From the NCBI GenBank assembly GCA_005879255.1, contig VBKY01000063.1, forward strand, positions 1 to 8,922: a stretch of DNA of 8,922 nt, read 5' to 3'. Within the stretch, counting starts at the first letter, position 1. The number at the start of each line of letters is the position of its first letter. Below the pieces are notes generated by a model. That model did no database searches. It was given only the letters and a program-made list of their open reading frames with translations, and was not told the origin of the DNA. A program made the translations under genes and the position numbers. Shown piece by piece: positions 1 to 5,799 of this stretch. This DNA comes from Deltaproteobacteria bacterium. Lineage in GTDB: Bacteria > Desulfobacterota_B > Binatia > UBA9968.

Positions 1-1
1 C

Positions 2-889
2 ATCGAAATTTTGCGAAAAGACTTCTCCCGACATCAATACATCGTCACAACCCATTCCCCGGAAATAATCACGACTGCAAATCCAGACACGCTTATACTC
101 ATCAAATGGATAAAACCGCAAAGCGTCATCGAGCAGTTGAACGCCAAGGAAGTCGGTGACGCACAAAAATGTCTCGCGGAAGTGGGGGCAAGACTGTCTG
201 ATGTTTTTGGTGCCAACGAAATTCTATGGGTAGAGGGACAAACAGAAGAGGAATGTTTTCGCCTTATTCTCAACCAACTTGGAAATTTACCGGCTTTGGG
301 GCTCTCAATAGTCGCGGTTAGAAATACAGGAGATTTTGAAAGTAAGCGGCTGCCAGCGTCTTTGATTTTGGAGGTTTACAAAAAACTCAGTAGGAGTAAT
401 GCACTATTCTCTCAAGCCATAGCTTTTATTTTCGACCGTGAAGGAAGAAAGGACAATGAAAGGGACGACCTCAAGCGTCAGTCCCATGGGCACGTCAAGT
501 TTTTACCTCGAAGGATGTACGAGAACTATTTGTTATGGCCTGAATCACTCCATGCAGTGATGGCCGATTTAGAGACCTTCCGCGAAAATCCAATCGCCAA
601 GGAGAAGATTATAGAGTGGCTAACAGAGAATGGCGGCAAACCTGAATATATCCCGGGCGGTCATACTTTGCTCGACCTAGGAGACCCAGATTGGCTAACG
701 AAGGTTGATGCCGCCAAACTTCTGCAAAAACTTTTTGAGGCGCTTTCAGGTAGCAAAGAGGAGTACCGCAAGACAGTCCATTCGGTTCAGCTTACAGAAT
801 GGCTTATCAAGAACAAACCAGATGCCTTGGCCGAAATCTTGGAATTTCTTCAGGCTATCTTAGAGCCCATGACGGGACGCGCCATTTAA
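2..889 (+). CDS. OLD-like AAA ATPase / TOPRIM nuclease, C-terminal part (5' end outside window)
   Basis: The reading frame is open from base 2, so the gene starts before the window; the TTG at 11 is an internal codon. The visible part opens with the end of an ABC/SMC-type ATPase: the H-loop sequence YIVTTHSPE (His near base 53) is typical of AAA_21/OLD-family proteins. A TOPRIM-like region follows, with ILWVEGQTEEE (about bases 218-250) supplying the acidic Glu, and AFIFDREGR (about bases 425-448) in place of the usual DxD strand. The motif LPRRMYENYLL (about 503-535) resembles the conserved segment after TOPRIM in these proteins. Members of this group include OLD nucleases and the Gabija GajA subunit, often linked to phage defence or DNA repair; which subgroup this is cannot be told without the N-terminus. 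No GajB-like helicase follows. Base composition appears more AT-rich than the operon, consistent with an accessory gene. The family call is fairly firm; the cellular role is inference. Confidence 0.75.
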   Translation: MEILRKDFSRHQYIVTTHSPEIITTANPDTLILIKWIKPQSVIEQLNAKEVGDAQKCLAEVGARLSDVFGANEILWVEGQTEEECFRLILNQLGNLPALGLSIVAVRNTGDFESKRLPASLILEVYKKLSRSNALFSQAIAFIFDREGRKDNERDDLKRQSHGHVKFLPRRMYENYLLWPESLHAVMADLETFRENPIAKEKIIEWLTENGGKPEYIPGGHTLLDLGDPDWLTKVDAAKLLQKLFEALSGSKEEYRKTVHSVQLTEWLIKNKPDALAEILEFLQAILEPMTGRAI

Positions 890-902
890 CCGCGAACGAC
901 AA

Positions 903-1154
903 TCATCGAATCCCAGAATTCACCGACAACTTGATGCCGTTCAGTGACGCATTGAGATTTTGCCACCGCCCTTCTTCGTTGGAATCCTCAAGTGCTCTTC
1001 TGAACTGTTCGATTGGCCACTTCTCAGTCAAATACGGTTCGAGAAATTCCAAAGCTATGAAAACTTTAGCATTGCGCACGTCTTCTTCTCGGCAGCGGGC
1101 GAGGGCATCGACCAGCACGTCAAGAGCAGCACTGACGCGGGCGAGTTCTTTCAT
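903..1154 (-). CDS. small hypothetical protein, 83 aa
   Basis: I do not recognise this protein. It begins with ATG at 1154-1152 and ends with TGA at 905-903. Upstream lies AAGGAGAAGG (1173-1164 on the minus strand), 9 nt from the start, a strong Shine-Dalgarno sequence. A plausible sigma70 promoter lies at 1222-1193. The predicted protein is soluble, charged and probably mostly helical. Residues 1-45 form an amphipathic Leu/Ala/Val-rich stretch with alternating charge, followed by a WPIEQFRRALED segment and a polar tail. There is no signal peptide, membrane segment or Cys cluster. It converges with the ATPase gene, with only 13 nt between the two stop codons, and no terminator hairpin is evident there. 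It could be a small defence accessory protein or an unrelated orphan; nothing in the sequence decides. The start signals make it more credible than the overlapping plus-strand frames. Confidence 0.6.
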   Translation of the reverse strand: MKELARVSAALDVLVDALARCREEDVRNAKVFIALEFLEPYLTEKWPIEQFRRALEDSNEEGRWQNLNASLNGIKLSVNSGIR

Positions 1155-1192
1155 TGTCGTTTACCTTCTCCTTGCCATTTATTTGCGCGCCA

Positions 1193-1222
1193 CGTATACG
1201 CCCGTGACACGCTTATCGTCAA
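1193..1222 (-). promoter_or_regulatory. candidate sigma70 promoter of the 83-aa gene
   Basis: On the minus strand, TTGACG (1222-1217, five of six consensus bases) is followed after 18 nt by TATACG (1198-1193, four of six). Transcription would start near 1186, giving a leader of about 30 nt that contains the Shine-Dalgarno sequence. Position and spacing fit the small gene; no experimental support. Confidence 0.45.
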
Positions 1223-1224
1223 GC

Positions 1225-1270
1225 GCCGTTTCAAAGCCGTTTCAAAGAAAATGAGTCCTAATGAGTCCGA
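1225..1270. repeat. two adjacent short tandem duplications upstream of the small gene's promoter
   Basis: GCCGTTTCAAA occurs twice head to tail (1225-1235 and 1236-1246, identical). After a few bases a second pair follows, ATGAGTCCTA (1251-1260) and ATGAGTCCGA (1261-1270), differing at one base. Unit lengths of 11 and 10 bp are close to one DNA helical turn. The first pair lies 2 bp upstream of the minus-strand -35 box, where an activator could bind. Replication slippage is the simpler alternative. Confidence 0.6.
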
Positions 1271-1310
1271 GTCGGTCACAATGGGTTTTTGGAAGAGCGA
1301 GCGAAATGGC

Positions 1311-1341
1311 AAACAAAAACGAGGGGTTATGGTCTAACCCC
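1311..1341 (-). terminator. intrinsic terminator-like hairpin, minus strand
   Basis: On the minus strand GGGGTTA (1341-1335), a 5-nt loop and TAACCCC (1329-1323) form a perfect 7-bp stem. It is followed by TCG and an interrupted T run (TTTTTGTTT, 1319-1311). Read on the plus strand the same hairpin lacks a good T tract, so the minus orientation is favoured. No minus-strand protein gene precedes it. It either ends a short RNA or is left over from a rearrangement. Confidence 0.5.
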
Positions 1342-1374
1342 CCGCTTTCATTATCTTCTCTTCGAGCCAGGCTC
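1311..1374 (-). ncRNA. possible small RNA of about 64 nt
   Basis: A minus-strand promoter-like pair, TTGATT (1410-1405) and TATAGT (1386-1381) with an 18-nt spacer, would start RNA near 1374. The RNA would contain an 11-nt GAGCC/GGCTC inverted repeat too tight to be a strong hairpin, then the 7-bp terminator stem, and end near 1311. It contains only a five-codon ORF (ATG to TAG, near 1350-1333). This is inferred solely from a promoter-terminator pair. No RNA family is recognised. Confidence 0.25.
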
Positions 1375-1424
1375 AGAATTACTATAGAATTGTGCGCGCC
1401 CAGGAATCAAGTTAAATCAATTTA

Positions 1425-1922
1425 GTGTTATCCGTACGGCAACAGCAGGTGACGCTGAAGACAGGGCTAGTGGGGTTAATTTCCGACACCCATGGATTGG
1501 TGCGTCCACAAGCGCTCGCGGCGCTAAAGGGATCCGAACTAATCATCCACGCCGGTGACATCGGTAAACCCGAGGTTTTGATGTCGTTGCACAAGATTGC
1601 GCCGGTGATTGCGATTCGGGGCAACAACGATCGCGATGCCTGGGCAAAAAAAATTCCCGAGGTTTTGAATCTTCAGATCAACGGAATCGCGATTCATGTT
1701 ATTCATAACGTGAATGAGTTGGAAACGGATCCGATCACAGAAGGGTTTCGGGCGATCGTGAGCGGTCATTCGCACAAGCCGGGAGTGGTAACGCGAGAGC
1801 GAATCTTGTTCATCAATCCCGGCAGCGCAGGTCCACGGCGCTTTAAATTACCAGTCGCCGTTGGGAAACTTCGGATCGCAAGCGGAAATGTCACCGCGGA
1901 GATCATCGAGTTGAAAATTTAA
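1425..1922 (+). CDS. YfcE/MJ0936-family metallophosphoesterase
   Basis: This is a small calcineurin-like phosphodiesterase of 165 residues, the usual length for the YfcE/MJ0936 family. All the dinuclear metal-binding motifs are present in order: LISDTHG (residues 18-24, D-x-H), HAGD (42-45), IRGNNDRD (64-71, the GN-[H/N]-[D/E] element) and VSGHSHKP (112-119, GHxH), followed by the family's INPGSA (135-140). Such proteins hydrolyse phosphodiester bonds, commonly assayed on bis-p-nitrophenyl phosphate or cyclic nucleotides; the natural substrate is usually unknown. The protein has no signal peptide and should be cytosolic. The start is uncertain: GTG at 1425 gives the longest frame, while GTG at 1449 would put the first metal motif nearer the N-terminus, as in most relatives. 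Neither has a clear Shine-Dalgarno sequence. It lies upstream of the pyrimidine operon but is separated from it by an independent promoter and leader, so any functional link is doubtful. Confidence 0.85.
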   Translation: MLSVRQQQVTLKTGLVGLISDTHGLVRPQALAALKGSELIIHAGDIGKPEVLMSLHKIAPVIAIRGNNDRDAWAKKIPEVLNLQINGIAIHVIHNVNELETDPITEGFRAIVSGHSHKPGVVTRERILFINPGSAGPRRFKLPVAVGKLRIASGNVTAEIIELKI

Positions 1923-1933
1923 CGCAAACTTTC

Positions 1934-1963
1934 TTGACTTTATTTACTTACCGAGGTAATAAT
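1934..1963 (+). promoter_or_regulatory. candidate sigma70 promoter of the pyr operon
   Basis: TTGACT (1934-1939, five of six consensus bases) and AATAAT (1958-1963, five of six) are separated by 18 nt. The start site would lie near 1970, a few bases before the PyrR-binding hairpin, so the hairpin is complete in the transcript. The leader up to pyrR would be about 118 nt. The AT-rich block just after the phosphoesterase stop codon, with the attenuator downstream, makes this the likely operon promoter. Confidence 0.6.
1948..1959. promoter_or_regulatory. dyad in the pyr promoter spacer, possible operator
   Basis: TTACC-GA-GGTAA is a perfect 5+2+5 inverted repeat between the -35 and -10 boxes. 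It extends into the first bases of the -10 region. Its 2-bp centre is too tight for an RNA hairpin, and it lies upstream of the predicted transcription start, so a DNA-binding repressor site is the natural reading. The protein is unknown, and chance in AT-rich DNA is possible. Confidence 0.3.
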
Positions 1964-1976
1964 TTTCGCACAGCAA

Positions 1977-2009
1977 CCTTTTAATTCGATCCTGTGAGGT
2001 CGAAAAAGG
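1977..2009 (+). promoter_or_regulatory. PyrR-binding RNA hairpin (anti-antiterminator)
   Basis: The core ATCCTGTGAGGT (1989-2000) fits the Bacillus PyrR-site consensus UCCNGNGAGG. The folded form also fits. A lower stem of 5 bp (1977-1981 with 2005-2009) is followed by a three-base bulge on the 5' side (UAA, 1982-1984). Above it is a 7-bp upper stem (1985-1991 with 1998-2004, one G-U pair) closed by the hexaloop CUGUGA (1992-1997). In B. subtilis, PyrR bound to UMP or UTP stabilises this hairpin, which prevents the antiterminator and lets the terminator form. Here pyrR is the first gene downstream. The A/G-rich 3' side of the lower stem is also the Shine-Dalgarno sequence of the leader ORF at 2014. 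Confidence 0.85.
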
Positions 2010-2061
2010 CGCTATGAACAGTCAGATCATTCAACATTCGTATGCTCAGAGACCCTCTCGG
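1992..2061 (+). promoter_or_regulatory. antiterminator pairing in the pyr leader
   Basis: Bases 1992-2001 (loop and 3' upper stem of the PyrR hairpin) can pair with 2051-2061 (5' arm of the terminator). This gives 9 bp, including one G-U, with one U-U mismatch (1995/2058) and one bulged base (2055). The pairing uses bases from both the PyrR hairpin and the terminator, so it excludes both. That is the expected geometry of a PyrR-controlled transcription attenuator. Pairing was found by eye; no energy calculation was done. Confidence 0.6.
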
Positions 2062-2064
2062 TAA
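2014..2064 (+). CDS. candidate 16-codon pyr leader peptide
   Basis: An ATG-to-TAA frame lies between the PyrR hairpin and the terminator and encodes MNSQIIQHSYAQRPSR. AAAAAGG (2003-2009) sits 4 nt before the ATG as a ribosome binding site. It lies inside the 3' side of the PyrR hairpin and would be hidden when PyrR is bound. The stop codon falls in the loop of the terminator (2062-2066), so a ribosome finishing the frame would cover the terminator's 5' arm and block the hairpin. The peptide is not rich in any one residue, so a His- or Trp-type codon sensor is unlikely. Leader translation controls pyrBI attenuation in E. coli, but combining it with a PyrR site is unusual. The frame could be chance, but its placement argues against that. 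Confidence 0.45.
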   Translation: MNSQIIQHSYAQRPSR

Positions 2065-2083
2065 CGCCGGAGGGTTTTTTTTT
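2052..2083 (+). terminator. Rho-independent attenuator terminator before pyrR
   Basis: ACCCTC (2052-2057) pairs with GAGGGT (2070-2075). After a bulged T, CGG (2059-2061) pairs with CCG (2067-2069), leaving the loop TAACG. A run of nine T residues follows (2075-2083). Termination here would produce only the leader RNA. The 3' arm also contains GGAGG (2069-2073), the only Shine-Dalgarno-like sequence before the pyrR ATG (2088), 14 nt away. The hairpin may therefore limit translation as well as transcription. Confidence 0.85.
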
Positions 2084-2087
2084 ATCT

Positions 2088-2645
2088 ATGGCGGACGAAA
2101 AACAAGTGCTTTTGAAGCAAGCCGATGTGACTAGAACCATTAGCCGCATGGCGCACGAGATCATTGAGAAAGCCACGGATCCGAGCGAGTTGGTACTGAT
2201 CGGCATTCGTTCTCGCGGCGTCCATCTAGCCCGCCGTTTGGCCTTAAAGATAGAAGGCATCGCCAGGTTGGTGCCGGCGGTCGGTGTCATTGACGTCACG
2301 CCCTATCGCGACGACAGAACCGAAGGACAAGACTCATCCCGGATTGGCGCGTTCGAAATTCAAGTCGCCGTCGATGATCGAACGATTGTGCTTGTGGATG
2401 ACGTGATTTTTCGCGGCCGAACGATTCGCGCGGCCATGGAAGCGGTGGAGCGACTAGGGCGGCCCAAACGCATCCTGGTCGCCGCTTTGATCGATCGGGG
2501 CGCCAGAGAATTACCCATCAAAGCGGACATCGTCGGCAAAAATATTGCCGCGCAGGACGGTCAGAGAGTGAATGTGTTACTGGAAGAGTCGGACGGCGTC
2601 GATCAAGTGACGCTGGCTCATTGGCAAAGGCGCGGCGCGGATTAA
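2088..2645 (+). CDS. pyrR: PyrR, pyr operon RNA-binding attenuation regulator
   Basis: A 185-residue protein of normal PyrR length. PyrR binds pyr leader RNA when charged with UMP/UTP, and many members also have uracil phosphoribosyltransferase activity. Visible features are TRTISRMAHEI (15-25), the region of the family's RNA-binding face; the GIRSRGVHLARRLA segment (39-52); DVTPYRDD (69-76); the PRPP loop VLVDDVIFRGRT (101-112); and ALIDRGARELPIKADIVGKNI (133-153). One oddity is that the PRPP loop has Arg109 where most members have Thr (TGRT). Some PyrR groups, which I recall as cyanobacterial, carry a basic residue here, so regulation can persist, but catalytic activity may be reduced. ATG 2088 is the only sensible start; it lies just after the terminator's T tract and its Shine-Dalgarno sequence is inside the hairpin. 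A matching RNA site in its own leader indicates autoregulation of the operon. pyrB follows after 18 nt. Confidence 0.93.
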   Translation: MADEKQVLLKQADVTRTISRMAHEIIEKATDPSELVLIGIRSRGVHLARRLALKIEGIARLVPAVGVIDVTPYRDDRTEGQDSSRIGAFEIQVAVDDRTIVLVDDVIFRGRTIRAAMEAVERLGRPKRILVAALIDRGARELPIKADIVGKNIAAQDGQRVNVLLEESDGVDQVTLAHWQRRGAD

Positions 2646-2663
2646 CCAAGGGTAGGCAATTTC

Positions 2664-4616
2664 ATGCGTAGTTTAATTTCGATTGCCGATCTGACCAACG
2701 ACGAGATCGAAGAAATTTTTCTGTTGGCGGACGGCGCTGACCAGTTGCGCGTGGATCGAGCGGCCAGTGGCCAGATTATGGCGACGCTTTTTTACGAACC
2801 GAGCACGCGGACTCGATTATCGTTCGAGTCGGCAATGCAACGCCTGGGCGGGTCCGTGATCAGCTGTTCGGACATGAAGGCTTCGTCGACGGCGAAGGGA
2901 GAAACCGTCACCGACACCGCGAAGGTTGTTTCCAGCTACGCTGACGTTCTGGTCGTGCGGCACAATTGGGATGGCGCAGTGCAGGCCATGGCGGAGCATG
3001 CCGATGTGCCGGTGATCAATGCCGGCGACGGCAGTCACGAGCATCCAACGCAAACCCTATGTGATCTATACACCTTGCGCAAAGAAAAAGGCGAGCTCAA
3101 GGGTCTCACAGTGGTTGTCTGTGGCGATCTGAAGAATGGCAGGACGATCCATTCATTGGTTTACGCTTTGGCGCGCTTCGGCGCCAACGTCGTCACGCTC
3201 GCCGCCCCGGGAATGGAACTGCCTCAGTACGTGATCGATCGTTTGGAGCGGGAGTACGATTATGCCATGGGTCCGGTGGCCTCCGACGATTTAAACGCGG
3301 TGGTGACTGAAACCGACGCGCTCTATCTTACGCCTAAGCAACCGCACCAGTTGGCGCTGTTCACCCAAGTCGACAAGGTCATTCAAGCGCGCTTGAACAC
3401 GATGGCCACCGGGCTGCGCTATGATGCGTTCTATATGACACGCAAGCAGAAGGAGCGCATCAAGGACGCCGCCGCCGGCAACAGTTACCCGACCATCGGG
3501 CCGGACTTTCTGAAGGAGAAGCGTTTTCAAAACACCGTGGTCATGCATCCCTTACCACGGGTCGATGAGCTATCGCCGGAAGTCGACAACGACCGACGCG
3601 GCATTTACTTCAAACAGGCGGCGTATGGTGTGCCGGTGCGAATGGCCTTGCTCAAGTTTTTATTCGACCAGCGCGTGGTCACGCGGCTCAGCGCAATGAA
3701 GGGGACGGGGTCGTATCACGTTCCATTTTCTTCCGGACCTAAATGCCGCAATCTCAATTGCGTGACGCTGAAGGAACCGATTTCGACACAGCGCGGATTG
3801 GAGATGTACTTCGCCGACGAAATTGGCGCTTTGATCATGCGCTGCGCCTACTGCGACCATCGCTTCAAGATTGAATTGGTCGGCCATATCAAGTCGAAGT
3901 GCTATTGCAGCTACGACATCGCTTTCGCGGAAACTGTTCGCGACTGGATGGGACATGGGGAATTGGCGGGCTTCGATTCAATCAAGCAAGCTGAAGAGCT
4001 TGGCTATGAGCCCTACAAGACCGGACCGCAGCGGGTGCTCATGGAAGAAGCCGAAATCAACGCCGCGCTGGCCGATCTCAGTCAACAGATCCTGCGCGAT
4101 TGCCAAGACATCGATCGGCTCACGATACTGGGCGTGCGCAGTGTCGGATCCCGTTTGGCGCAGCGTATCGCCGGCGAGATCGAGGCGCGGCGAAAGCGCA
4201 AGCCGGAGCTGGGCGAGATTGAGATTTACGGCTCGGGGGACGAGATGAAGCGAATTGCGCCCGCAGATCCTGACGCCGGACCGCTGAATCTCAAGGACCG
4301 TGAGGTGATTCTCGTCGACGACGTGATTTTTACCGGGCGAACGGTCAAAAGCGCCCTCAGTATCATTTTTAGATCCGGCCGACCGAAATCGGTTCGCTTG
4401 GCGGTCTTGATCGATCGCGGTCATCGTGAGATTCCGGTCAAACCTAACTATGTCGGCAAAAATATCCCAAGCTCGGAAAATGAGCGGGTGCGCGTGAAAC
4501 TTCGCGAGATCGAGCAAGAAGGTGAACGAGATCAGGCGGTGATCTATTCGATCGTCAATCCGAGCGACGATGCCGGTACTTTGTTGCGCACTGAGGAGCG
4601 AGCCGCGCTCAATTGA
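2664..4616 (+). CDS. pyrB: fused aspartate carbamoyltransferase - PyrI-type zinc domain - PyrR-like domain
   Basis: This 650-residue cytosolic protein is about twice the length of a normal PyrB. Residues 1-335 form a complete ATCase catalytic chain, which makes N-carbamoylaspartate from carbamoyl phosphate and aspartate: STRTR (47-51), S74 and K78 of the 80s loop, R99, HPTQT (127-131), R160, R260 and Q262, and HPLPR (295-299). About 35 extra residues lie between the two ligand domains' usual elements (roughly 224-258). Residues 356-405 match the zinc domain of PyrI: C361-x4-C366 and C394-x2-C397, with the conserved EPIS between them. The nucleotide-binding half of PyrI is absent. Residues ~457-632 are a PyrR-like phosphoribosyltransferase domain with an intact PRPP loop [13 protein letters not shown] (548-560), [12 protein letters not shown] (582-593) and VGKNI (597-601). 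It lacks the AHEI and YRDD motifs of free PyrR. The start has AAGGGTAGG upstream, and carA begins 4 nt after the stop. PyrB-PyrI fusions are known (Thermotoga, Treponema); I know of no described PyrR fusion. Confidence 0.9.
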   Translation: MRSLISIADLTNDEIEEIFLLADGADQLRVDRAASGQIMATLFYEPSTRTRLSFESAMQRLGGSVISCSDMKASSTAKGETVTDTAKVVSSYADVLVVRHNWDGAVQAMAEHADVPVINAGDGSHEHPTQTLCDLYTLRKEKGELKGLTVVVCGDLKNGRTIHSLVYALARFGANVVTLAAPGMELPQYVIDRLEREYDYAMGPVASDDLNAVVTETDALYLTPKQPHQLALFTQVDKVIQARLNTMATGLRYDAFYMTRKQKERIKDAAAGNSYPTIGPDFLKEKRFQNTVVMHPLPRVDELSPEVDNDRRGIYFKQAAYGVPVRMALLKFLFDQRVVTRLSAMKGTGSYHVPFSSGPKCRNLNCVTLKEPISTQRGLEMYFADEIGALIMRCAYCDHRFKIELVGHIKSKCYCSYDIAFAETVRDWMGHGELAGFDSIKQAEELGYEPYKTGPQRVLMEEAEINAALADLSQQILRDCQDIDRLTILGVRSVGSRLAQRIAGEIEARRKRKPELGEIEIYGSGDEMKRIAPADPDAGPLNLKDREVILVDDVIFTGRTVKSALSIIFRSGRPKSVRLAVLIDRGHREIPVKPNYVGKNIPSSENERVRVKLREIEQEGERDQAVIYSIVNPSDDAGTLLRTEERAALN

Positions 4617-4620
4617 ACCG

Positions 4621-5790
4621 ATGAAAGCTATTCTAGCACTGGCAGACGGACGGACTTTCGAGGGGAGTGGTTTCGGCGCCGAAGGCGAGGCGGTGGGCGA
4701 AGTCGTCTTTAACACCAGCATGACCGGCTATCAGGAGATTCTCACGGATCCGTCCTATGAGGGACAACTGGTCGCCATGACCTATCCGGAAATCGGCAAC
4801 GTCGGGGTCAATCCGGAAGACATCGAATCGCGAAAGCCTTTTGTCAAGGGTTTCATCGTCAAGGATTACACCGCGCGACCGAGTAACTGGCGCGCAGCGA
4901 AATCGTTGCATGAATACATGCAGGAAAACGGTATCGTCGGAATTCAGGGGATCGACACACGATCACTGGTGCGCCACCTGCGCGACTACGGTTCGCAAGA
5001 AGGTATTATTTCCACCTTGAGTCGCGACAGCGCCGAGCTGGTCGCCAAAGCAAAGGCGTCGCCCGGGTTGGTTGGCCAAGACCTGGTGCGAAACGTTACC
5101 TGTAACGAGGCGTATGACTGGCATCAAGGCTTGTGGCAGAGCGGTGTGGGCTATAAACAGAGAGACTCGAGCACGGAGATATCCCAATCACGACGCGGTA
5201 AAAGGGGAAAATTCGATACGCCGAAATTTTTTGTCGTGGCCTACGACTACGGCATTAAGTTAAACATCCTACGCAACCTTGCCGAGGCGGGATGTCGAGT
5301 GAAGGTGGTTCCGGCCGCGACTACGGCGGAAGACGTCTTGGCGATGAACCCTGATGGTATTTTTCTCTCCAATGGTCCGGGCGATCCTGAAGCCGTGCCT
5401 TATGCTAAAGAGAACGTTGAGAAATTGATCGGAAAGAGACCGATATTCGGTATTTGTTTGGGGCATCAAATCATGGGGCTCGCGCTCGGCGGCAAGACCT
5501 ACAAACTGAAGTTCGGCCATCATGGCGGCAATCAACCGGTGATGGATTTGACAACGCGCAAAGTCGAGATCACCGCGCAGAACCATGGTTTCGCCGTCGA
5601 TGCGGAGTCGCTCAAAGGGGCGGTCGAGGTGACGCACGTCAACTTGAACGACAACACCGTCGAAGGATTGGTGCATCGCGACTTGCCGATCTTTTCGGTG
5701 CAGTATCATCCCGAGTCATCGCCGGGTCCTCACGATGCCAACTATCTGTTCAGAAGATTTACCGAGACGATGGCCAAACATCGAAGTTAG
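4621..5790 (+). CDS. carA: carbamoyl-phosphate synthase, small (glutaminase) subunit
   Basis: CarA releases ammonia from glutamine and feeds it to CarB for carbamoyl phosphate, used here by the upstream PyrB. The 389-residue length is usual. ATG 4621 is chosen because [19 protein letters not shown] is the standard CarA N-terminus; an earlier in-frame GTG at 4570 would overlap pyrB and add non-conserved residues. Residues 1-150 form the CPSase small-chain domain ([16 protein letters not shown], 31-46; GIDTR, 110-114). Residues ~203-385 are the class I glutamine amidotransferase, with FLSNGPGDP (248-256), nucleophile C279 in FGICLGHQ, and the H363/E365 dyad in QYHPES. A short basic linker (about 171-200) between the domains is longer and more polar than I expect. 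The start follows the pyrB stop by 4 nt and lacks a close Shine-Dalgarno sequence, so translation is probably coupled to pyrB. carB follows after 9 nt. Confidence 0.95.
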   Translation: MKAILALADGRTFEGSGFGAEGEAVGEVVFNTSMTGYQEILTDPSYEGQLVAMTYPEIGNVGVNPEDIESRKPFVKGFIVKDYTARPSNWRAAKSLHEYMQENGIVGIQGIDTRSLVRHLRDYGSQEGIISTLSRDSAELVAKAKASPGLVGQDLVRNVTCNEAYDWHQGLWQSGVGYKQRDSSTEISQSRRGKRGKFDTPKFFVVAYDYGIKLNILRNLAEAGCRVKVVPAATTAEDVLAMNPDGIFLSNGPGDPEAVPYAKENVEKLIGKRPIFGICLGHQIMGLALGGKTYKLKFGHHGGNQPVMDLTTRKVEITAQNHGFAVDAESLKGAVEVTHVNLNDNTVEGLVHRDLPIFSVQYHPESSPGPHDANYLFRRFTETMAKHRS

Positions 5791-5799
5791 ACGCGTCCG

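Noticed and set aside
889..903. Bidirectional terminator between the two convergent genes
   Set aside because: Only 13 nt separate the stop codons and no stem with a T tract is visible there or immediately beyond.
799..1337. Two overlapping plus-strand open frames (799-1254 and 960-1337) across the small minus-strand gene
   Set aside because: They overlap each other, the ATPase 3' end and a minus-strand gene with clear start signals. Their Ser/Arg-rich, Cys/Phe-rich products look like shadow translations, and neither has a ribosome site.
1323..1341. GGGGTTA...TAACCCC hairpin as a tRNA or tmRNA piece
   Set aside because: No cloverleaf, no T-loop consensus and no CCA-type acceptor surround it. 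The T tract on one side fits a terminator better.
1970..2087. E. coli pyrBI-type UTP-sensitive pausing as the main control of the leader
   Set aside because: There is no long U-rich pause region before the terminator, only the terminator's own T tract, and a clear PyrR site explains UTP response. Leader translation is kept only as an added layer.
3978..4721. Long minus-strand open frame of 247 codons opposite the fused pyrB
   Set aside because: It is antisense to a strongly conserved PyrR domain and the carA start, with no recognisable domain. It is explained by codon bias on the coding strand.
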